Source: Clostridiaceae bacterium (GTDB lineage: Bacteria; Bacillota; Clostridia; Acetivibrionales; DULL01). Taken from it: a DNA stretch of 33,032 nt. The DNA lies in contig DULL01000100.1 in assembly GCA_012840395.1 (NCBI GenBank), forward strand, positions 1 to 33,032, in the 5' to 3' direction. Positions 1 through 7,213 of this stretch are shown here, piece by piece; position 1 is the first letter of the stretch; every line of letters starts with the position of its first letter. The notes below the pieces were generated by a model. It saw only the letters and a list, made by a program, of their open reading frames with translations, was not told the DNA's origin and did no database searches. The translations under genes were made by a program, and so were the position numbers.

Positions 1-271
1 TAAGAGTGAACTCAATAAGATCTACATTATGAGCAACTTTATAAACAGTAGAGAAAAAATCCCTGTCTCCCGGAAAGTATCCCAGTATTGTATTTTCTGT
101 AGACTGCTTCATTAATTCAAAAAGCTGATCTTCATCCTGAATGGATTTTTTCTGAGATTTCATTGCTTTCGCTGTAAGTTTAACACGCAGCATTTCGTTT
201 AATAATTGCTCTCTGGAGGTTATACCGCGAATGGTAAACAGATTAATAAAGTAATCTATTGCTGTATTCAC
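1..271 (-). CDS. Unrecognised protein, N-terminal part (runs off the window edge)
   Basis: A reading frame begins with GTG at 269-271 behind a strong AAAGGAGGA site at 278-286 and stays open to the window edge, giving the first 90 residues of a longer protein. The start reads MNTAIDYFINLFTIRGITS and is rich in Lys, Gln and Glu; a later stretch reads GYFPGDRDFFSTVYKVAH. No signal peptide or membrane segment is visible. I do not recognise the family. The ribosome binding site and the well-formed promoter with palindrome upstream (327-360) argue that this is a real, regulated gene. Confidence 0.6.
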   Translation of the reverse strand, partial: MNTAIDYFINLFTIRGITSREQLLNEMLRVKLTAKAMKSQKKSIQDEDQLFELMKQSTENTILGYFPGDRDFFSTVYKVAHNVDLIEFTL

Positions 272-308
272 GTTTTTCCTCCTTTCTATCAAGATGTGAG
301 AATCTTCC

Positions 309-360
309 ACTAATAGTAGTGTATCAATATAACTTTAGTATGTCAATACTAAAGTTATAT
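309..360 (-). promoter_or_regulatory. Promoter overlapped by a perfect 15-bp inverted repeat
   Basis: ATATAACTTTAGTAT (327-341) is the exact inverse of 346-360, separated by GTCA. On the minus strand the centre of the palindrome forms TTGACA, a consensus -35 box, followed 17 nt later by TACACT as a possible -10. A second smaller inverted repeat, CACTA-N4-TAGTG (309-322), lies just downstream. A dimeric repressor on this palindrome would block the promoter of the partial gene at 1-271. The regulator is not identifiable from the window. Confidence 0.6.
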
Positions 361-504
361 ATTTGTATTTTTGATGTCAACAATTCATGAAAACCATGAT
401 AGACGGAAACAGAATGAATTCATACTTTACATCCATCCTGTCTCCTCAACCCCTATCAAAAATGCCCGTTATCTATTCTGTCAACTCAACCCTACCAATT
501 TTTA

Positions 505-627
505 AGCTCAAATTTTACCCCAAAAATACCTCGTCGATTTGTTTCCATGTACTTATTTTGGACCTTTAGGTTGAGTAGACAACTTGGATGTGCTTCCGGA
601 AACCTAGTAAAATAAAGGCTTACAGCC
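505..627 (+). repeat. Diverged dispersed repeat, copy A
   Basis: This stretch aligns along its length with 3634-3759 in the same orientation. Shared blocks include CAAATTT, AAAAATAC, TCGAT.TGTTT, GAGTAGACA, AGTAAAAT.AA and GCTTACAGCC. Weak similarity seems to continue to about 665. No convincing coding frame is seen on either strand. It resembles the end of a decayed insertion element, and it abuts the broken 3' end of the GNAT gene. Confidence 0.55.
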
Positions 628-657
628 GCGTCATCAATACTACGCACTCAACATGGG

Positions 658-894
658 TTAAGTTGATGGAATAGATATCAAATTAGTGTTTCGTTTTTGT
701 TTACTATAATTTTTTCTTATAACCTTTATTATTTTTTTGTCGGCAACTAAAATAATATGTCTATTTTCTTTAGCGATAACTTTATATTCACTGCTCATTT
801 TTTCAATGTCAGATTTTTTACCCCAGAATTGCTCATACAGTAATGCAAGCTGATACAAATCTTCCTGATTAACATTTCTTATTATCAGCGACAT
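658..894 (-). pseudogene. GNAT-family N-acetyltransferase, N-terminal fragment
   Basis: The frame starts at ATG 892-894 with a GGAG site 9 nt upstream. Residues 1-52 (MSLIIRNVNQEDLYQLALLY onward, ending in HIILVADKK) look like the first strand, helices and second strand of a GNAT acetyltransferase. GNAT domains are normally about 140-160 residues and continue into the acetyl-CoA loop (Q/RxxGxG/A). Here only 78 residues remain, the last 20 or so are not GNAT-like, and the acetyl-CoA motif is absent. The break lies beside repeat copy A, so an insertion or deletion probably removed the 3' half. The family assignment rests on the N-terminal pattern only. Confidence 0.5.
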
Positions 895-1017
895 ACTTGT
901 TAGCTCCAGTATATAGTTTTATTAATCGAGTTCTTATTATAAATTTTAAAGCGTTCCTTTTCAAAGATATCGATAAAATGATCCCTCTATTCTAAAAGTC
1001 TGTGATGCCATTTTAGT

Positions 1018-1092
1018 AATCATCTGTTCATGGGAACATGTCAATGGCTTTTGGGCTGATTTTTGATAAATCACCGTTCGTGGAAACATATC
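1018..1092. repeat. Pair of imperfect ~24-nt direct repeats in a non-coding gap
   Basis: In the gap between the GNAT remnant and the carboxypeptidase remnant, AATCATCTGTTCATGGGAAC (from 1018) recurs in diverged form from 1069 (AATCACCGTTCGTGGAAAC). Both copies continue with CAT.TC. No gene is visible in 895-1099. Function unknown. Confidence 0.35.
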
Positions 1093-1099
1093 CACTATA

Positions 1100-1497
1100 T
1101 TATTTTACAATACTGTTGTATACGGTCAATGCATCAGTAATATTATACTGTTCTGAATTGTGATCCCCTTTTGCACCAGCTGTAATAAGAATGTATTCTT
1201 GTTCACCCACTTTAGCAAGACTTGCGAGACAAAGACCGGCTTCATCTGTATATCCAGTTTTTCCTCCTAAAAAATTCCCGTCAATAATGTTTTGACCGTT
1301 AAGTCTTTCATGCATGGTACTATAAAAGGTTATCCCGGCAGGGTGTTTATTAGTAGATGCCGTGGAATAACGGAACATCTTTGGTTGTTTTCTGGAGTAA
1401 TTATGGTTCTATAACTAAAAGCAGCAATGGCAATAATTATAAGGAACATTACAAATATGCGTATTCCTGACTTTTTCTTTATTACTTTTCGCACCAT
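1100..1497 (-). pseudogene. Serine-type D-Ala-D-Ala carboxypeptidase (DacA/VanY-like), internally deleted and frameshifted
   Basis: The N-terminal piece starts at ATG 1495-1497 behind AAGGAG and encodes a basic start plus a membrane anchor (IRIFVMFLIIIAIAAFSY). The C-terminal piece, in another frame from about 1378 to 1100, carries the KTG box of penicillin-binding D,D-peptidases (GGKTGYTDEAGLCLASLA). The middle of the peptidase, including the SxxK and SxN catalytic motifs, is missing, and there seems to be a further small deletion before NKHPAGITFYSTMHE. Peptidases of this type are often encoded beside vanRS-like genes, as here. The product cannot be catalytic. Confidence 0.75.
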
Positions 1498-1505
1498 AAT
1501 AAAAC

Positions 1506-1553
1506 AGCTCCTTAATCTGTGATTACATTTATTCAACCACAAAATAAGGAGCT
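1506..1553 (-). promoter_or_regulatory. Leader hairpin that can sequester the ribosome binding site of the carboxypeptidase remnant
   Basis: AGCTCCTTA (1506-1514) and TAAGGAGCT (1545-1553) are exact inverses with a 30-nt loop. On the minus strand the 3' arm is the AAGGAG Shine-Dalgarno of the gene starting at 1497, so the upstream arm is an anti-Shine-Dalgarno. On the plus strand the same stem is followed by six T, resembling a weak terminator, but no plus-strand gene precedes it. Confidence 0.45.
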
Positions 1554-1668
1554 TTTTTGGAATTCCATCTTAAAAACTTTTTAAAATTTTCTTATAACGA
1601 ATAGGAAAACCAACTTTTTCCACTAAGAGAATAGAGAAGTATCAAACATACTTCCATAAAAGCCTTTT

Positions 1669-2730
1669 TTATAACGGAAGCTTTTCCGTAAATGTAGTTT
1701 TTTCTGTGTTGCTTTCCACAGAGATTGTCCCATCATGAGCGTTAACAATTTCTTTGGCAATGGCCAAACCCAGCCCTGTTCCACCAGTGTTTGTGGAACG
1801 TGCAGAATCTAACCGGTAAAACTTTTCGAAAATAGTATCAAGTTTCGCCTGTGGGATTGGATTTCCCTTATTGGTAAAAGATATTACAATATATTTGTCC
1901 TCTTGTTGAGCAGAAATATCTATAACACTGTTTTCATAGCTATAGGCTATTGCATTTTTTAAAATGTTATTAAACACACGTGCTAGCTTGTCTGCATCTC
2001 CCCATATAGTTAATCTGTCAGGTACATTAACAGACATCTGCTTTCCTTGGGGAGCCAGTATTGGATAAAATTCATCCGCCATCTGCTGGAGCATGAAAAG
2101 TAAATTTATTTTTTCTTTATTCAAAACAATAGTTTGCAGATTAAACCGCGTAATCTCAAAAAATTCATTTATAAGCTGCTCTAATCGATAAGCTTTTTCC
2201 AAGGTAATACTGACATATTTGGCCTTCTGTTCAGGAGGCATATCCGGAGCTTCATCCAAAAGACTTAAGTAGCCTATAATTGAGGTCAAGGGTGTCCTTA
2301 TATCGTGAGCCAAGTAAACTACCAGATCGTTTTTGCGTTGCTCGGCATCAAGAGCAGCTTTTTTTTGTTTCTCCAACTTACTTTTTATCTGATTAAGCTT
2401 ATTTTCCATAAAATCCAATTCTGATGATAAAATAATTTCTTCGTTGGATTCATCTGTAAGTTTATCCATTCCCATGCTGATTTCATCGAAATACTTTGTG
2501 AACCAACAAATAGAAAATCTAAAAAGAATAACCATAAATATAAGAATTACAACTAAAAGGATTAATTCCAGATTGTTACGAAATACCAACTGATAGATAT
2601 TCTGTGCTTCCCAATAATCAAATTTAAAAACGTTGACTAAAAATCGAACTATCTGCTCTCCGACCTGACCACGCAGAATATTGCGTAATAGATAAACAGT
2701 CACAGTGGCAGTAACTGTAATCAGAAGCAT
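1669..2730 (-). CDS. VanS-like sensor histidine kinase (apparent 1-nt frameshift at its 5' end)
   Basis: Membrane sensor kinase. Visible from ATG 2730: a first membrane segment (about 1-16), an extracytoplasmic loop, a second membrane segment (about 53-75), a HAMP-like coiled linker, the H box LAHDIRTPLTS with phospho-acceptor His142, the N box NNILKNAIAYS, and G boxes TNKGNPI and GGTGLGLAI. The whole resembles the VanS family. The proper start seems to lie upstream. A second frame opens at TTG 2795 inside vanR and reads RSKRDKGKNNYSKLKGKVFF, a typical basic VanS N-terminus, and would join this frame if the A7 run at 2734-2740 had one more base. The junction on the minus strand is TTTTTTC, which also fits a -1 slippery site. 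Re-initiation at 2730 would still give a nearly complete kinase. Confidence 0.8.
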   Translation of the reverse strand: MLLITVTATVTVYLLRNILRGQVGEQIVRFLVNVFKFDYWEAQNIYQLVFRNNLELILLVVILIFMVILFRFSICWFTKYFDEISMGMDKLTDESNEEIILSSELDFMENKLNQIKSKLEKQKKAALDAEQRKNDLVVYLAHDIRTPLTSIIGYLSLLDEAPDMPPEQKAKYVSITLEKAYRLEQLINEFFEITRFNLQTIVLNKEKINLLFMLQQMADEFYPILAPQGKQMSVNVPDRLTIWGDADKLARVFNNILKNAIAYSYENSVIDISAQQEDKYIVISFTNKGNPIPQAKLDTIFEKFYRLDSARSTNTGGTGLGLAIAKEIVNAHDGTISVESNTEKTTFTEKLPL

Positions 2731-2784
2731 TTGAAAAAAACTTTTCCTTTTAATTTCGAATAATTATTCTTTCCTTTATCTCGC

Positions 2785-3483
2785 TTACTTCTCAATTTTA
2801 TAGCCAACCCCCCAAACTGTTTTGATGTATTTGGGATGTTGCGCGTCATCACCCATTTTTTCTCTTAGATGCCTGATATGAACCATTACCGTATTATTGC
2901 TGTTGGTGAAATACTTTTCCCCCCACACCTCATGGAACAATTCTTCAGAGCTGACCACACGTCCGCGATTTGAAGCCAGTACCCAGAGAACAGAAAATTC
3001 AGTGGGAGTAAGAAATAGAGGCCTTTCGTTCAAGGTGCATTCGTAAGTATCTTTGTTTAAAACCAAACCTGCAAATGCTATCAGCTTTTCCTCTCTTAAT
3101 TGTTCAGACAAATTATATTTTGTAAATCTTCGCAATTGTGCTTTAACACGGGCAACAAGCTCCAAAGGTTTAAAAGGTTTTGTAACATAATCATCCGCAC
3201 CAAGCGTCAGCCCGGTAATTTTATCAATTTCTTCTTCTTTAGCAGTCAGCATAATAACAGGAAACGTATACTTTTCCCTGATTTGACGGCAAATTGAAAA
3301 ACCGTCTATATCGGGAAGCATGACATCCAATATTGCTAAATCTATATTTTGATTTTTAACACACTGCAGAGCATCTCGCCCATAATTGAACTTGAAAACA
3401 TTATAATTTTCGTTTTTTAAATATACTTCAATCAAATCCGCAATAGACTGTTCATCATCTACCACTAAAATATTCGTTGCCAT
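2785..3483 (-). CDS. VanR-like OmpR/PhoB-family response regulator
   Basis: A 232-residue response regulator with an N-terminal receiver domain (acidic pair Asp9/Asp10, phospho-acceptor Asp53 in LAILDVMLPD, Thr80, Lys102 in TKPF) and a C-terminal winged-helix DNA-binding domain (TPTEFSVLWVLASNRGRVVS through VWGVGYKIEK). AAGGAG precedes the ATG by about 10 nt. It lies directly upstream of the VanS-like kinase, whose probable original start overlaps its 3' end. The partner kinase and the carboxypeptidase suggest it once sensed cell-wall stress or glycopeptides. It is the only member of the trio with an undamaged frame. Three 11-bp repeats upstream (3554-3586) look like its own operator. Confidence 0.88.
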   Translation of the reverse strand: MATNILVVDDEQSIADLIEVYLKNENYNVFKFNYGRDALQCVKNQNIDLAILDVMLPDIDGFSICRQIREKYTFPVIMLTAKEEEIDKITGLTLGADDYVTKPFKPLELVARVKAQLRRFTKYNLSEQLREEKLIAFAGLVLNKDTYECTLNERPLFLTPTEFSVLWVLASNRGRVVSSEELFHEVWGEKYFTNSNNTVMVHIRHLREKMGDDAQHPKYIKTVWGVGYKIEK

Positions 3484-3553
3484 AATCTGCTAAACTCCTT
3501 CTTTCACAAAAACCCTTAAACATTATGTCAAGGAATCGAAAGCAATTTTTATA

Positions 3554-3586
3554 CTTAATCTTATCATATTCTTAAGATTATCTTAA
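3554..3586 (-). promoter_or_regulatory. Three tandem 11-bp OmpR-type operator repeats and a possible promoter upstream of vanR-like gene
   Basis: On the minus strand three 11-mers follow each other: TTAAGATAATC, TTAAGAATATG, ATAAGATTAAG. An 11-bp period is typical for head-to-tail binding by OmpR/PhoB-family dimers. The second TTAAGA lies 16 nt from TATAAA (ending about 3548), which would make a -35/-10 pair. Autoregulation by the VanR-like protein is inferred. Confidence 0.5.
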
Positions 3587-3633
3587 GGCAATATGCTGTT
3601 TCCTCTCTTTTCTAGTAAAAGCTCTGTTTTGGG

Positions 3634-3759
3634 GCTGTTCAAATTTCACCTGAAAAATACACCTTTCGATATGTTTATATGTAGGCATTTCGGCCCTTTT
3701 AGTCGAGTAGACAGATTGAATGAAATCCATAAAATCCAGTAAAATCAAAGCTTACAGCC
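3634..3759 (+). repeat. Diverged dispersed repeat, copy B
   Basis: Same orientation as copy A (505-627) and alignable over about 125 nt, for example TCGATATGTTTATATG, AGTCGAGTAGACA and AATCAAAGCTTACAGCC. It starts with GGGGCTGTTCAAATTT, a sequence type common at insertion-sequence ends. The two copies bracket the decayed GNAT/carboxypeptidase/vanRS block. No reading frame is supported. Confidence 0.55.
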
Positions 3760-3860
3760 TTGAAATCAAAAGTAGGAAAGTTACTATTTCTTTCCCATTA
3801 AGTTAGATTGATGCCCGACCATAAGAATTGCGATATTTTCTTCTTTTCTTATGATATACT

Positions 3861-4247
3861 TTAATATGCTTCCTTTGTCCTCTGTTTATGTACCGCTTTA
3901 ATAATACATGGAAAGATAAGAACAATGTATATCATTTCCAGGAAGCATGATAATAATGTCCCAATATTGCCACCTATGCCGGATTTAACCATCGGACAGA
4001 TAATCAGACTTATAATATAATAACCAGAGAGGCCACCAATAAGCCTGAAGCAGCGCTACTCTATGGTTCCATCAGATGTGAATTTTACAAATCTGTGTTC
4101 AATTACCCAGCCAGTAAAGAATGCGAGATTCCATCCGATTCCCTTGAATGTATCATTTGCCATTTTAGCGCCATCAACTAGAACCGCTCCGGAGCTGTCA
4201 TAATCTATTGGATAGTTTTTTATGGATGCATACTGAATGGAGAAAGA
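3861..4247 (-). pseudogene. PAP2-like membrane phosphatase, C-terminal fragment with in-frame TAG
   Basis: A single frame is open from 4247 to the TAA at 3861-3863 except for one TAG at 4056-4058. Before it the translation reads YPIDYDSSGAVLVDGAKMAN, then GIGWNLAFFTGWVIEHRFVK; after it come two membrane segments (about LIGGLSGYYIISLIICPMVK and FLEMIYIVLIFPCIIKAV). This pattern fits the C-terminal half of PAP2-superfamily membrane phosphatases. No start codon with a ribosome site is present and the N-terminal half with the first catalytic motif is gone. Family assignment is moderate. If TAG were read through, the fragment would still lack its front half. Confidence 0.5.
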
Positions 4248-4310
4248 TTATTTTCCAAAAATGTTGCTGGCAAAATAAATAGTAAACCTTGCCTAAAAAA
4301 CTGAAACAAA

Positions 4311-5051
4311 TTATAGTTTATAGAACCAGTTCCAGTCACCATGGTAAATCATTCTTTTGCTCATTCCACCATCTACAATAATTGTTTCCCCTGTTATAAA
4401 ATTCTGCTGGCACAAGAACAGAACCATATCAGATATATCCTTTGGAGTCCCTACTTTTCCTGCCGGAATTGCGGCACAATCTTCAGGACTAAATTCCTTC
4501 TGGCCGGTTACATTGATCCAGCCCGGTGCAATGCAATTAACAAGAACATCCGGGGCCAACGATATTGCCAGAGCATGGGTCAGGGCAACAATTCCACCTT
4601 TTGCGCTGGCATAAGCTTCTGAATCGGGCTCCGACTGAAAAGCCCGAGTGGATGCAATATTGATAATTCTTCCTTTATTCTTTATTAATTCATCCTTACA
4701 CAAGCGGCTTAATTCATAAGGAGCCTTTAATCCGGCAGATAAAGTATAGTCAAAATCTTCATAAGTTGAGGAAGATAATATTCCCTTATTATTACTACAG
4801 CAGGCATTATTCACCAATACAACTATCCGTTGCATTTTTTCCATTGCATACTCAACAAACCTTTTCAACGTTAACGGATCAGCCACATCCCCATAAAAAT
4901 AAAAAAGATTCGGATATTCTTTTGCAAAATCAGTTGATCTCTTTTCATCTATATCAATAAAACATACTTTGTCTCCAGCTTGTATAAAATCCAGGCAAAT
5001 CTGCTTTCCTATACCATGTCCGCCTCCAGTGACAACAATCCCTCTATCCAT
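4311..5051 (-). CDS. Short-chain dehydrogenase/reductase (SDR) family oxidoreductase
   Basis: A classical SDR of about 246 residues, NAD(P)-dependent and cytosolic. Visible are the cofactor motif TGGGHGIG (residues 8-15), an acidic residue ending strand 2 (FIDID) suggesting NAD preference, NNA (81-83), and the catalytic Ser134, Tyr147 and Lys151 (YASAK). The C-terminus has the usual GETIIVDGG segment. I place the start at ATG 5051 because residues 1-25 of the longer frame run through the ribosome binding region (GGGAGG) and overlap the upstream gene. It follows the HD-domain gene on the same strand, separated by a perfect hairpin (5081-5103). Substrate not deducible. Confidence 0.85.
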   Translation of the reverse strand: MDRGIVVTGGGHGIGKQICLDFIQAGDKVCFIDIDEKRSTDFAKEYPNLFYFYGDVADPLTLKRFVEYAMEKMQRIVVLVNNACCSNNKGILSSSTYEDFDYTLSAGLKAPYELSRLCKDELIKNKGRIINIASTRAFQSEPDSEAYASAKGGIVALTHALAISLAPDVLVNCIAPGWINVTGQKEFSPEDCAAIPAGKVGTPKDISDMVLFLCQQNFITGETIIVDGGMSKRMIYHGDWNWFYKL

Positions 5052-5080
5052 TATATCCCTATATCCTCCCTTAAAAGTAA

Positions 5081-5103
5081 GCAAAAGGGACAATCCCTTT
5101 TGC
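5081..5103 (-). terminator. Perfect 10-bp hairpin between the HD and SDR genes (weak terminator or attenuator)
   Basis: GCAAAAGGGA (5081-5090), loop CAA, TCCCTTTTGC (5094-5103). It starts immediately after the HD-gene stop codon. On the minus strand the tail TTACTTTTAAGG is only moderately T-rich. The 3' arm (UCCCUU) could instead pair with AAGGGA of the SDR ribosome binding site, so two exclusive structures are possible. Confidence 0.5.
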
Positions 5104-5688
5104 TTATTCCATTTGTTGTTTGACAATATCTTCGCTAGCAGCCATAGCTTGAAGTGTCATATCAAGAAGTTTATCAAGTTCCCATCCAAGCATATCTGCG
5201 CCGCGTTCTATTACTTCCCTTGAACAGCCGGCAGCAAAACTTTTGCTCTTGTATTTCTTTTTAAGAGATTTAATCTCCATATCCTTGACACTTTTTGAAG
5301 GGCGCATAAGAGCTGCAGCCCAGATAAGTCCTGTTAACTCGTCTACAGCAAAAAGCACTTTCTCCATCTCATGCCCGGGAGTAACATCAATTGTAGCTCC
5401 GCATCCTACTGTAATACCGTATCCATGGGAAACAACGCTATGAATAATATCTTCACTTACACCAGCCTCTCGCAATAGTTCAGGTGCCTTAATACAGTGT
5501 TCATCTGGATACAACTCAAAGTCGATATCATGCAGTAATCCAATAATACCCCAGTATTCTGCTTCATCTCCATATCCTAATTCATTGGCAAACCACTTCA
5601 TAACAGCCTCAACTGTGAGCGCGTGTTGGATATGAAAAGAATCTTTATTATACTTCTTTAATAAAGCAAGTGCCTCTTCTCTTGTCAT
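5104..5688 (-). CDS. HD-domain protein (putative phosphohydrolase)
   Basis: A 194-residue soluble protein with the metal-binding pattern of the HD superfamily: His19/His22 in FHIQHAL, the doublet His53-Asp54 in GLLHDIDFE, His83/His88 and Asp116 in FAVDELTGL. These fit a metal-dependent phosphohydrolase of the small Clostridial HD family; the substrate is unknown. AGAGG lies about 13 nt before the ATG, a rather long spacing, but no better start is visible. It is followed by the SDR gene on the same strand and the two may be co-transcribed, subject to the hairpin at 5081-5103. Confidence 0.85.
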   Translation of the reverse strand: MTREEALALLKKYNKDSFHIQHALTVEAVMKWFANELGYGDEAEYWGIIGLLHDIDFELYPDEHCIKAPELLREAGVSEDIIHSVVSHGYGITVGCGATIDVTPGHEMEKVLFAVDELTGLIWAAALMRPSKSVKDMEIKSLKKKYKSKSFAAGCSREVIERGADMLGWELDKLLDMTLQAMAASEDIVKQQME

Positions 5689-5763
5689 GTTTTATTGTCA
5701 ACCTCTTTCCTAAATTTAATTCTCTTTGGTTCATCAGTGCATAACTCTATTCATTACTTATAT

Positions 5764-7062
5764 TTATACCAAATTAATCTTCCTGTGTTTGAATGTTTTT
5801 GTCCTGTTGACATAGTCCTCCACAATATGCCCTTTACCCAGAAGCTTATACTTATATATCACCAACCCGTCAAGCCCAACAGGTCCTCTTGCATGGATTT
5901 TATTGGTGCTTATGCCTACTTCAGCTCCAAAGCCATATCTGAAGCCGTCGCTAAATCTTGTGGAACAGTTCCAGAATACATTGCCGGAATCCACCATATC
6001 CATAAAATAATCCGCTCTTTCCCTGTCATTAGTTAAAATTGAATCCGTGTGCCCTGAGCCGTAAGTGTTAATATGATTTATTGCTTCATCAATGTCCTTG
6101 ACAACCTTAACCGAAAGCTTATAATCCAGGTATTCAGTCTTCCAGTCTTCCTCTGTGGCTTCTTCCACAGGTATTATCTCCCGGGTTTTCGGGCAGCCGT
6201 AAACAATGGTATTTTTCTTATCAAGCTGTTCTTTAAGGACAGGTAAAAAGTCAGGGGCAATGTCCTCATGGACCAAAAGAGTCTCCAGAGCATTGCACAC
6301 TGCCACATACTGGGTTTTTGAATCTACTGCCACTTTTACAGCCATATCTAAATCAGCATATTTATCAACATAACAGTGGCATATACCATCTGCATGTCCC
6401 AGTACAGGGATTCTGGAGTTGTCCATGATGTATCTGACAAATTCATTGGAACCCCTTGGAATGATAAGATCAATATATTGGTCCATTTTTAGCATTTCAT
6501 TAACATGGGATCTGGTCTCCAGCAGGTTAATCCATCCGTCAGGCATACCAGCTTCCCGGGAAGCTTCTTCAAAGATAGCAGCCAGAATCCTGTTAGTCTC
6601 CCTGGCCTCAGAACCACCCTTCAGCAAAACTGAATTACCGCTCTTCAGGCACAAGGTTGAAATCTGGACCAGTGCATCCGGTCTGGATTCAAATATTACT
6701 CCAATTACTCCAATGGGGCAGGTTATCCTGTAAAGCTCCAGCCCATCATCCAGTTCTGTTGCTAAAATGGTTTTGCCTACAGGGTCTTCAAGCAAGATAA
6801 GACTCTTTATTCCATCGATTACATCTTTTAGCTTGCTTTCATCAAACTTAAGCCTCTTTAGCAAGGGTGGGGAAAGTTTTTCTTCCCGGCTTCTTTCCAA
6901 ATCCTCCTGGTTAGCCTTAAAAATCTCTTCCCTTCTATTCCAAAGCAATTCCGCTATTTTGGAAAGAGCGGCATTTTTCTTCTCAGTATTTACTGCTGCA
7001 AGTTTTATTGATGCTTCCTTTGCCCTTACAGAAATTTCATTTATTTTCATTGATCTGTCCAA
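5764..7062 (-). CDS. proA: Gamma-glutamyl phosphate reductase
   Basis: Second enzyme of proline synthesis, reducing gamma-glutamyl phosphate to glutamate-5-semialdehyde with NADPH. The 432-residue length fits. Visible are the cofactor region (CPIGVIGVIFESRPDA, KSGNSVLLKGGSEA), IIPRGSNEFVRYI, the catalytic Cys256 in VAVCNALETLLVH, and the C-terminal GFGAEVGISTNKIHARGPVG. The start is probably TTG 7060-7062, which sits 8 nt from AAGGAGGAG; the ATG at 7050 is about 20 nt from it. No proB (glutamate 5-kinase) lies next to it, which is unusual since the two are generally paired. The leader has a ladder of Shine-Dalgarno-like repeats (7071-7140). Confidence 0.95.
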   Translation of the reverse strand: MDRSMKINEISVRAKEASIKLAAVNTEKKNAALSKIAELLWNRREEIFKANQEDLERSREEKLSPPLLKRLKFDESKLKDVIDGIKSLILLEDPVGKTILATELDDGLELYRITCPIGVIGVIFESRPDALVQISTLCLKSGNSVLLKGGSEARETNRILAAIFEEASREAGMPDGWINLLETRSHVNEMLKMDQYIDLIIPRGSNEFVRYIMDNSRIPVLGHADGICHCYVDKYADLDMAVKVAVDSKTQYVAVCNALETLLVHEDIAPDFLPVLKEQLDKKNTIVYGCPKTREIIPVEEATEEDWKTEYLDYKLSVKVVKDIDEAINHINTYGSGHTDSILTNDRERADYFMDMVDSGNVFWNCSTRFSDGFRYGFGAEVGISTNKIHARGPVGLDGLVIYKYKLLGKGHIVEDYVNRTKTFKHRKINLV

Positions 7063-7070
7063 CTTTATTC

Positions 7071-7140
7071 TCCTCCTTATACTCCTCCCTATACTCCTTT
7101 ATTTCTTATACTCTTAAGCTTCTTATATTCTTTATACACT
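7071..7140 (-). repeat. Purine-rich ladder of about four Shine-Dalgarno-like repeats in the proA leader
   Basis: On the minus strand the leader reads as variants of one unit about 15-17 nt apart: AAGAATATAAGA, AGAGTATAAGAA, GGAGTATAGGGA, GGAGTATAAGGA, ending in AAGGAGGAG just before the TTG start. It probably arose by slippage duplication of a ribosome binding site; whether it affects translation is unknown. Confidence 0.45.
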
Positions 7141-7213
7141 CTTTATCAGATGCTTTGGCTTCTTAATATTGGATATTAGATTGCTTTTTCTTTTACTATA
7201 ACTATTTTATTTA

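Noticed and set aside
387-569. 60-codon plus-strand reading frame
   Set aside because: No ribosome site, composition not protein-like, and it runs into repeat copy A.
1018-1042. LexA/SOS box in GTTCATGGGAAC
   Set aside because: The half-sites are in the reverse order to the Gram-positive consensus (GAAC-N4-GTTC), and there is no intact gene behind it.
4311-5126. Longer form of the SDR starting at 5126
   Set aside because: The extra 25 residues come from the ribosome binding region and the end of the HD gene, and SDRs normally begin a few residues before the TGxxxGxG motif.
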